Below are positions 57,750-64,000 of a DNA stretch of 64,000 nucleotides, in pieces (position 1 is the first letter of the stretch; every line of letters starts with the position of its first letter). This DNA comes from Halomonas alkalicola (GTDB lineage Bacteria > Pseudomonadota > Gammaproteobacteria > Pseudomonadales > Halomonadaceae). Below the pieces are notes generated by a model that searched no databases, was not told the origin of the DNA, and saw only the letters and a list, made by a program, of their open reading frames with translations. The stretch spans positions 3,038,001-3,102,000 of the forward strand of contig NZ_CP131913.1 of assembly GCF_030704205.1 (NCBI RefSeq). Reading direction: 5' to 3'. Made by a program: the position numbers and the translations under genes.

Positions 57750-57798
57750 TGGCGCCCCCATCAGGATTCGAACCTGAGACCTTCCCCTTAGGAGGGGG
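57750..57798 (-). other. tRNA-Arg(CCU) 3' fragment: left attachment site of an integrative element
   Basis: Read on the minus strand: anticodon loop CTCCTAA, the stem side GGGGA, variable loop AGGTC, T-arm TCAGGTTCGAATCCTGA, acceptor TGGGGGC, G and CCA. Upstream of the anticodon stem the tRNA sequence is lost, with no D-arm or 5' acceptor strand. This is the 3' half duplicated when an element integrates into a tRNA gene; the integrase gene begins 160 bases away. The intact tRNA should lie at the other end, beyond the window. Confidence 0.8.
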
Positions 57799-57926
57799 TG
57801 GAGGTCGTATCTCACCAGGAACAGCCAGAACAGAACATATCCCAATATCACAATTGAATCAGTAGCTTGATGGCGTTATCGAGTGTTCCGCTTGTTCCCG
57901 GATAGTGCCCGATGTATCCTGTTGGT

Positions 57927-57943
57927 GTCACCTGTTTGTCACC
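57927..57943 (+). repeat. Short direct repeats before the integrase gene
   Basis: TGTCACCT occurs twice, nine bases apart, just before the integrase start. It may be a pair of integrase arm-binding sites or an operator. Confidence 0.35.
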
Positions 57944-57958
57944 TAGAGATAGCCCGCC

Positions 57959-59332
57959 ATGGCAGACCCCACCAGCAAGATGAAGCTGACCACCAAGGCG
58001 CTGGAGCGTCTGGCCAAGGCCCCGCCGGCCACCGGTGAGGATGTGTGGGATACCGAGCTGGCTGGCTACCATGTCCGCCCTGGCAAGAGGGGCCTGACCT
58101 TCCGGCTCTACTACCGCACCAAGACCGGCCAGCGGCGCATGCTGACCATTGGGCGCTACGGCGCTCTGACCGCCGCCCAGGCCCGCCAGCGGGCAGCGGA
58201 AGCGTTGGCTATCGTAGCCCAGGGAGGAGATCCGCGCGCTGCGCTGGAGGAAGCCAAGGCCGAGGCTGTGCACCAGCAGCAGCAGACTTTGGGCGCCTAC
58301 CTGGCTGGCCCCTATGCCGCCTATCAGGGGAGGAAAAAAGGCGGCAAGGCGACAGTCCAGAGCATCGAGAAACACTTTGCCGGTTGGCTGGATAAGCCCA
58401 TGGGGAGCCTGACCCGTGCCGATGTGGAGCGCTGGCATGCCGGTAAGGAGGCGGAGGAGCCGCCCCCCGCCTTCGCTACCCTGACCAGGGTTTATGGGGC
58501 GCTGTGCACGCTGCTGGCGCATGCTGCGGAGCGCAAGGTAATTCCCACCCACCCCCTGGCTGGCGTGAGCTTGCAGCGCCCGGCTATGACCGAGGAGGGG
58601 ATGGCCGGCCAGGCTGCCCAGCGCCGCTACCTGGAGTCGGAGGAGGTCGAAGCGCTGTTTGCTGGGCTGGCGGCCTACCAGGAGGAGAAGCGCCAGCAGC
58701 GCCGCCGCAGCCGCGCCCACGGTAAGCCGCACCTTCCCGACCTGGATGGGGTGGCCTACGTGGATCACGTTGCCCCGTTCATCGAGCTGATGTTCTACAC
58801 GGGGCTGCGCCCTGGTGACCTGTTCGGCCTTCGCTGGGAGCAGGTGAACTTGACCTTTGCCACCATCCGTAAGGTGATCGAGAAGACCGCCCACCATCGC
58901 CCCGAGCCCCAGACCTTCCCCCTTTCCTCTGCCGCGGTGGCAGTGCTCAAGGCGTGGCACCAACAGCAGGGAGCGCCAGCCAGTGGGTTGGTCTTCCCCA
59001 GCCCCCGCACTGGTCGGCGTCTCGCTTCAACCGCGATGCAGAAGCCATGGGCGAACGTCCGCAAGCTGGCCGGCCTTCCAGACGACCTGTTGCTGTATAC
59101 GCTGCGGCACCACTTCGCCAGCCAGTTGGTGATGGCCGGCGTCGATCTGCTGACCGTCTCCAAACTGATGGCCCACTCGGACATCCAGACGACCATCCAA
59201 CACTATGCACACCTGCGCCCGGATCATGCACGAGATGCGGTGGAGGCATATGCCGCTTCAGCCACTTCAAAACCTGAAGCCAACACAAGTCATGGAAGTC
59301 ATGAAGTCATGCCGGCCGGCTGGGCTTCATAG
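57959..59332 (+). CDS. Tyrosine-type site-specific integrase
   Basis: A 457-residue integrase of the tRNA-island type: an N-terminal arm-binding domain (residues 8-100, DTELAGYHVRPGKRGLTFRL), a SAM-like core-binding domain (about 110-200), and a catalytic domain. The catalytic Arg is in MFYTGLRPGDLFGLRW, the second box is YTLRHHFASQLV, and LMAHSDIQTTIQHYAH contains the final His and the nucleophilic Tyr. It begins 160 bases from the tRNA-Arg 3' fragment, so that tRNA is probably its target. Confidence 0.94.
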   Translation: MADPTSKMKLTTKALERLAKAPPATGEDVWDTELAGYHVRPGKRGLTFRLYYRTKTGQRRMLTIGRYGALTAAQARQRAAEALAIVAQGGDPRAALEEAKAEAVHQQQQTLGAYLAGPYAAYQGRKKGGKATVQSIEKHFAGWLDKPMGSLTRADVERWHAGKEAEEPPPAFATLTRVYGALCTLLAHAAERKVIPTHPLAGVSLQRPAMTEEGMAGQAAQRRYLESEEVEALFAGLAAYQEEKRQQRRRSRAHGKPHLPDLDGVAYVDHVAPFIELMFYTGLRPGDLFGLRWEQVNLTFATIRKVIEKTAHHRPEPQTFPLSSAAVAVLKAWHQQQGAPASGLVFPSPRTGRRLASTAMQKPWANVRKLAGLPDDLLLYTLRHHFASQLVMAGVDLLTVSKLMAHSDIQTTIQHYAHLRPDHARDAVEAYAASATSKPEANTSHGSHEVMPAGWAS

Positions 59333-59843
59333 GCTTGTTAGGAGTTATACAGATGCCTTTGTCCCCTTATCAGCTTGATGATGTCCTTTCGGTGAGAGAG
59401 ATGGCTGCCTTGCTGGCTTGTCACGCCAACCCTGAATGTAGTGATCCTACCTGGGCTCTTGGGTCTTCGGCTGCCGAGAAGTGGGAGAGCACGATAGCGG
59501 GAGCTATTGAGCGCGGAGAGCTCCAGCCAGTGGGAGGTGACCGAGTTCCTGTAAGGGCTGGTCGTCAAAAAGACGGGCGGCTATTGCCCCGAGAGGAAGT
59601 CCGAGACTGGCTCAAGAGCCGGGGAGCAGGAGATGCGGATGTTCCCGCGGAGCTTTGGTCAGCAGGAGAGGCGCCGAAACAGGCGCCAGATGCAGACGCG
59701 CAGAAAGGGGGGGTAGCAGCAGACAAGGAGCTGCGAGCCCTTGAGGCGTTCGGCCTGTTGGTGGAGCTGTATGCCAGCCAGCATGGCCCCGATTATCAGT
59801 ATGGGGCGCGGCCAAAGGCGTCCCGCATTGTCAAAGATATGTC

Positions 59844-61396
59844 GTAACTATTCAGGTGGCTGCGGATGGGGTATCGCCAACCAGCTGATTTTTCTGGCAT
59901 AGTGCACAGCATCATTCGGCACACCTATGCGGTGATATGACCATCAGCGATATCAACGTCGACGAGGCCCTGGAGCGGGTCCGGCAGCAGCTCAAGGAAG
60001 ACCAGACGGTCTCGCCGTCGCTGCGTGCCGCCATCGATGTGCTGATGCTGCTGGTCAAGCTCATGGCCGATCGCCTGGCCACCAGTAGCCGCAACAGCAA
60101 GCAAGCCACCGTCCCAGGATCCCAATCGCCAGCGCCGCTCGCGCGCCAAAGGCGAGCGGCGCCCCGGCGGACAGCCAGGGCATGAGGGTAAGACGTTGGC
60201 GCCGGTGACGGACCCCGACGAGGTGGTCAAGCTCCGTGTCGATCGTCGGCAACTCCCCAAGGGGCGTTCTTACCGCCCGGTCGGCGTCGAAACGCGCCAA
60301 GTGCAGGACATCGTAATCCAGGCCGTGGTCACCGAATATCAGGCTGAGGTCCTCGAAGATGATCAGGGGCAACGCTACGTGGCGCCATTCCCCGAGGGCG
60401 TGACTCGCCCCATCCAGTATGGCCCTCGCCTCAAGGCGCATGTCGTCTATCTCTCCCAGTATCAGCTGTTGCCCTATGCGCGTATCCGCGAGTTGCTCAC
60501 CTCGCAGTGCGGCCTGTCGCTGAGCACCGGCACCCTGTTCGCCTTCAACCAGGAGGCCTACCAGCGGGCCGAGGCGTTCGCCGAGTGGGTGATCCCGGCG
60601 CTACGTGAAGCAGCCACCGTCCATGCCGATGAAACCGGAATGCAGGTCGGTGGCAAACGCTACTGGCTACACAGCGCCTCCAACGAGGCCCTGACCTGGT
60701 TGGCCCCGCACCCCAAGCGCGGCCAGGAAGCGATGGACGCCATCGGCGTATTGCCCTTCGTGCGTGGCGTGCTGGTGCATGATCACTGGAAGCCCTACTA
60801 CCGCTATCCGGATTGCCGGCACGCGCTCTGTAATGCGCACCACCTTCGGGAGCTGACAGCGGCCTGGGAGAACGATGGCCAGGCATGGGCCAAGGCCTTG
60901 CATGACCTGTTGTTGGAGATGCATCGCGCCGTGGAGGTGGCCGACGGCTGCCTCTCGGCCGATGAGACCCGAGCCTGGCGGCAGCGCTATCGAGATTGCC
61001 TGGCGAAAGGGGACGCCGAGTGCCCCCCGCCGGTGAAACCGCCACCTGGAACGCGAGGCCGGGCCAAGCGCACCAAGTCGCGCAACCTCCTGGAACGCCT
61101 CCAGGCGTACGCGTACGAGGACGACGTGTTGCGCTTCCTCGACGACCCTGCCGCTCCCTTCACCAACAACCAGGGGGAGCGCGATCTGCGAATGACCAAG
61201 GTCCAGCAGAAAATCTCGGGCTGTTTCCGCTCCTGGGAGGGTGCTGAGATCTTCTGCCGCATGCGTAGCTTTCTCTCGACCGCCGTCAAGCAAGGGGTAG
61301 CGGCGCATACCGCACTGGAGCAACTGTTTGCGGGGGAGGTGCCAGCCTTCATGCAGCAAGAAGCCCCGACTCAGCCAACCGGTGCTGAATAGTTAC
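59844..61396 (+). mobile_element. IS66-family insertion sequence (tnpC only, 1,553 bp)
   Basis: Inverted ends GTAACTATTCAG and CTGAATAGTTAC are flanked by the 8-bp target duplication GATATGTC (59836-59843 and 61397-61404). It carries only the TnpC transposase, lacking tnpA and tnpB, as in the short IS66 subgroup. Confidence 0.93.
59937..61392 (+). CDS. IS66 family transposase (TnpC), frameshifted near the N-terminus
   Basis: The first frame reads [20 protein letters not shown] and [10 protein letters not shown], where the sequence AGCAAGCAAGCC shifts it. The second frame carries [40 protein letters not shown], the DDE core [40 protein letters not shown] and [20 protein letters not shown], to the stop at 61,392. 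The SSKPPSQDP segment normally runs uninterrupted, so a one-base lesion (or error) near 60,105 probably inactivates the protein. Confidence 0.85.
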
Positions 61397-61590
61397 GATA
61401 TGTCGACCAAAGTTCCGGATGACGTGCCCAGCATGGGCGACCGCAAGCTGCAAGAGCATGTAGGCGCGGCAATCAAAGCATGGGAGGCCAAGAAGCGCCG
61501 GTAGCCTGCAATCTGCATTTTGCACCTGCACCAATTGACAGCGCTCAAGCTCGACCATTTCTAGCGTCATCCATAAACGAGACGCTCTAA

Positions 61591-61905
61591 ATGGCTACTA
61601 CCATCCAACCCATTGTCCCCCAAATACCCGCCGACCAGTTGGCCAATGCCCTGGCCCGCTACCGCGAAGGCTTCGACCCGACGCTGATCGAGCTGCCAGA
61701 GGCCGCCGTATTCCCTCACCTGATCGCCGCCCAGCCATCCACTGCTCGCAAAGCCCGGGTGACCGGTGTGCTGCTTGGCCGTCCGGCACCGAGGTTCGTT
61801 AAGCGCGGCCGCTCTGTCCGCTACCGCCTATCCGATGTGCTCGCCTGGCTGGCGGCTGCCGACAGTCATGGCAGCACCGCTGCTGTGGCTGCCGCCGGCC
61901 AGTGA
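61591..61905 (+). CDS. AlpA-like helix-turn-helix regulator
   Basis: 104 residues. The C-terminal half has the pattern of AlpA/excisionase proteins: RVTGVLLGRPAPRFVKRGRS, then VRYRLSDVLAWLAAA. Such small regulators control integrase or replication genes in P4-like islands. It lies between the integrase and the primase-helicase gene, as expected for that role. No good ribosome-binding site is seen before the ATG. Confidence 0.65.
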   Translation: MATTIQPIVPQIPADQLANALARYREGFDPTLIELPEAAVFPHLIAAQPSTARKARVTGVLLGRPAPRFVKRGRSVRYRLSDVLAWLAAADSHGSTAAVAAAGQ

Positions 61906-61938
61906 GTGGTCCCCACTCCGGACAGAAAAAGCCCCCCG

Positions 61939-61952
61939 CTGGCTCGAGCCAG
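61939..61952. other. Palindrome between the regulator and the small Cys-rich gene
   Basis: The perfect palindrome CTGGCTCGAGCCAG is flanked by C-rich and G-rich arms (CCCCCCG / GGGGA), giving a strong hairpin. It follows the AlpA-like gene by 33 bases and may be an attenuator or a binding site. Confidence 0.4.
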
Positions 61953-61986
61953 GGGAGGCGTAAGGAATGCTAAAGGATCAATTCTA

Positions 61987-62328
61987 ATGATACACCAGAA
62001 CATTGAAGCTATCGCCCGGATTGTTGAGATCCCCGAGGACTACCTTGACCTGGTGCTGGTGCGTTGCCCGTTCTGCGGTGAGGTCCACCAGCATGGCGTA
62101 AGCCGTGGTGAGAAGCTGTTAGGGGAGCCCATCCACCGGGGATCGGACTGCTGCACCTTGGATGATGCGTACCTCTACCGAGGCCGGCGCCGGAAGCAGC
62201 TGGAGGAGGGGAAGGCTCTCCACGCTGCCGCCGGCGGCTCCTACCATGTGCCTCTGTACATCTCCCTCTATTTGCGCTTCCGGAACGGTGAGCCGGTGGG
62301 CCATCAGGTGGGGGAGGTACGCAAATGA
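61987..62328 (+). CDS. Small Cys/His-rich protein of the integrative element
   Basis: 113 residues. RCPFCGEVHQHGVSRGEK near residue 27 and SDCCTLDDAYLY near 55 offer CXXC, His and CC ligands for a zinc site. The C-terminus is VPLYISLYLRFRNGEPVGHQ. Proteins like this are encoded next to island primases; the role is unknown. An AAAGGA lies upstream, and the stop overlaps the next ATG by four bases, coupling it to the primase-helicase. Confidence 0.6.
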   Translation: MIHQNIEAIARIVEIPEDYLDLVLVRCPFCGEVHQHGVSRGEKLLGEPIHRGSDCCTLDDAYLYRGRRRKQLEEGKALHAAAGGSYHVPLYISLYLRFRNGEPVGHQVGEVRK

Positions 62329-64000
62329 ACGCCGTCACCCTGCTTCATGCCCAGGCCCCCCGGCCCCTTGCCAAGACCTGGAAAGCTGACGGCAAGATCG
62401 ACCGCTATCCCAACCTCAAGACCTTCTCGTGCTCCTCCCGACCAGTGGGCAGTATCCGGGAGCTGTCTACGCTATTGGCCGAACTCGAGGGCACCCCAAG
62501 CGCCGCCATCATCCGCGGCGAGCTCCGGGAAGGCATCGACCCGGGTAGCGTGCAGCGCAACAACGCCACCTTCGAAGACGTGCCCCGCTCCTGGCTGGCG
62601 CTGGATGTGGACGACTTCGAGCCGGCTGGTGCCGACCCCGTGGCAGAGCCTGCCAGTGGGGTGGCGGAGTTCCTGGCCGCCCACCTCCCCGAGTTCGAGG
62701 GCGCCGCTTACCACTGGCAGCTGACCGGCTCCGCCGGCCACCCGTCCGCCACGGGCAAGCTGAAGGCGCGGATCTGGTTCTGGCTGGAGGAGCCCCGGAC
62801 CAGCCAGCATCTCAAGGCTTGGGCGAAAGCCCGCTGGCAGGAGGACGGGGTCCCTCCCTTCGACATCGCGCTATTCGGCGCCACCCAGCTCCACTACACC
62901 GCCGCCCCAATGTTCGAGGCGGGGGTGGTTGACCCGGTGCCGGTGCGCTCCGGCTTCGTGGAGGGGGCGGCAGCTGTCAGCGTGCCCCTTGTAGGGGAGG
63001 CAGTCGCCGCCCCTGCCGTGGAGCGCCAGCCAGTGGGGGAGGTAAGCGACGCCTACACTCGCCGCGCCCTGGCCGGGATCTATCAGGACATCGAGGAGGC
63101 GCCGCTCGGCACCCGGAATGGTGTGCTGTACCAGAAGGCCCGCCGCGCCTTCAGCCTTGTTCACGCCGGCAAGGCGGATGGGGTGGAGGTTCGTGCCGAC
63201 CTGGATGCTGTGGCCTCTGCCTGCGGCCTGGACGCCGAGGAGATCGCCGGCACGCTGGATAGCGCCTGGAGCGCCAGCAAGGCTGAGCCGGACGAGGTAG
63301 CCCCACTGGCGGGTGACGCCTTCGAGGGGGAGCGCCCGCCAGTGGTGGGCCCGTCCCTCACCCTGCCCCAGGAATCGCCTCAGGAGGCCGTACAGGCGCG
63401 CTCAGGGGGCGAAGGCGGGCTGTCCCTAGGGTTTACCATGGTTGGCGATCTGGTGGGCCAGCTGAAGCCGATAGCGTGGCAGGTGAAAGGGTATCTTGAG
63501 GCGGACAGCTTGGGGCTGATCTACGGCCCCCCGAAGTCCGGCAAGTCCTTCCTGGCTATCGACTGGGCCTGCTGCATCGCCACCGGTACCCCGTGGAACG
63601 GGCACCGGGTGCAGCAAGGCGCCGTATTCTACCTGGCCGGCGAAGGACACAACGGCCTAGCCCGACGCTTCACTGCCTGGGAGAAGGCCAAAGGCGTGCC
63701 GCTGGCGGCCGCCCCTCTGGCTATCTCCCACAAGGCGGCGCCCCTTACAGACCGTGATGCTGCCGCCGAGGTGCTGCACGCCATCAACCGGATGGCGGAA
63801 AAGCACGGAGCGCCCGCCCTGATCGTGGTGGACACCCTGGCCCGCAACTTCGGGGCTGATGAGAACAGCACGGAAGACATGGGCCGGTTTGTGCAGCACC
63901 TGGACGAGATCCGCGCCAACTGGAAATGCACCGTCCTGGTCGTCCATCACACCGGCAAGGATGAGAGCAGGGGCGCCCGCGGTAACTCCTCTCTCACCGG
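62325..64000 (+). CDS. Primase / RepA-type AAA helicase, partial
   Basis: Over 558 residues, running off the right edge. An N-terminal region contains SWLALDVDDFEPAGADPV (near residue 86), an acidic motif like those of archaeo-eukaryotic primase domains. The C-terminal region is a RecA/RepA-like ATPase: Walker A LIYGPPKSGKSFLAIDWACC near residue 398, FYLAGEGHNGLARRF, Walker B ALIVVDTLARNFGADENSTE near residue 500, and TVLVVHHTGKDESRGARGNS. It probably replicates the element autonomously. Four-base overlap with the preceding gene. Confidence 0.85.
   Translation, partial: MNAVTLLHAQAPRPLAKTWKADGKIDRYPNLKTFSCSSRPVGSIRELSTLLAELEGTPSAAIIRGELREGIDPGSVQRNNATFEDVPRSWLALDVDDFEPAGADPVAEPASGVAEFLAAHLPEFEGAAYHWQLTGSAGHPSATGKLKARIWFWLEEPRTSQHLKAWAKARWQEDGVPPFDIALFGATQLHYTAAPMFEAGVVDPVPVRSGFVEGAAAVSVPLVGEAVAAPAVERQPVGEVSDAYTRRALAGIYQDIEEAPLGTRNGVLYQKARRAFSLVHAGKADGVEVRADLDAVASACGLDAEEIAGTLDSAWSASKAEPDEVAPLAGDAFEGERPPVVGPSLTLPQESPQEAVQARSGGEGGLSLGFTMVGDLVGQLKPIAWQVKGYLEADSLGLIYGPPKSGKSFLAIDWACCIATGTPWNGHRVQQGAVFYLAGEGHNGLARRFTAWEKAKGVPLAAAPLAISHKAAPLTDRDAAAEVLHAINRMAEKHGAPALIVVDTLARNFGADENSTEDMGRFVQHLDEIRANWKCTVLVVHHTGKDESRGARGNSSLT

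Larger units (their letters stand above)
59353..61504 (+). pseudogene. Element-encoded hypothetical protein split by IS66
   Basis: The 5' part (59353-59843) gives MPLSPYQLDDVLSVREMAAL and RVPVRAGRQKDGRLLPREEV, then ASRIVKD at the insertion. The 3' part after the IS (from 61,397) continues MSTKVPDDVPSMGDRKLQEH and ends KAWEAKKRR at 61,504. The 8-bp target GATATGTC is duplicated, so the original gene coded for about 200 residues. Similar genes often lie beside integrases of such islands; the function is unknown. Confidence 0.65.

Noticed and set aside
57750..57840. A complete tRNA gene on the minus strand
   Set aside because: Only the anticodon loop, T-arm and acceptor 3' strand are present; the D-arm and 5' acceptor strand are missing.

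Overview
The window looks like chromosomal DNA of a halophilic gammaproteobacterium close to Halomonas. The DNA is GC-rich, proteins are rich in Asp and Glu, and the gene order nudE / yrfG-hslR-hslO-pckA, gshA-dsbB-rsd and HAD phosphatase / rppH-ptsP / lgt / thyA-folA is typical of Halomonadaceae and Pseudomonas relatives. The species assignment is inference; no rRNA gene is present.

Bases 1-23,700 are mostly conserved housekeeping genes: redox and heat-shock proteins (Hsp15, Hsp33, DsbB, GshA), gluconeogenesis and TCA enzymes (PckA, Mdh), RNA 5'-end decay and nitrogen-PTS control (RppH, PtsP), lipoprotein lipidation (Lgt), thymidylate/folate synthesis (ThyA, FolA), an anti-sigma factor (Rsd/AlgQ) and a ProQ/FinO RNA chaperone. 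Oddities here are an RND efflux pump that has lost about 350 internal residues, a heptamer tandem repeat of about 18 copies between that efflux operon and mdh, and a poly-C tract where a response-regulator gene seems to begin.

Bases 24,000-43,600 hold a porin, a decayed second porin and a flagellar filament locus crowded with mobile DNA. The locus has two tandem fliD genes and one fliC. Each has a sigma-28 promoter of the form TAAA-N15-GCCGATAA. A hipBA pair and IS1380 and IS5 elements lie between fliD and fliC. fliC itself is split by a second IS1380-family element, and just beyond it an IS630 element has itself been hit by an ISL3 element with a perfect 8-bp target duplication. A degenerate Fic protein with 11-bp promoter iterons lies just upstream of fliD.

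Bases 43,600-56,050 are an accessory region: small hypothetical genes, a HepT-MntA module, two near-identical AAA-ATPase/PD-(D/E)XK genes with the start of a third copy and a YefM-YoeB module between them, a SWIM-SNF2 helicase, a chemoreceptor ending in the CheR-docking pentapeptide and driven by another sigma-28 promoter, and a small membrane-anchored protein resembling ZipA.

From about 57,750 an integrative element begins. A 49-bp tRNA-Arg(CCU) 3' end marks its left attachment site, followed by a tyrosine integrase, a gene broken by an IS66 element, an AlpA-like regulator, a small Cys-rich protein and a RepA-type primase/helicase that runs off the window. Its right end and the intact tRNA should lie beyond base 64,000.
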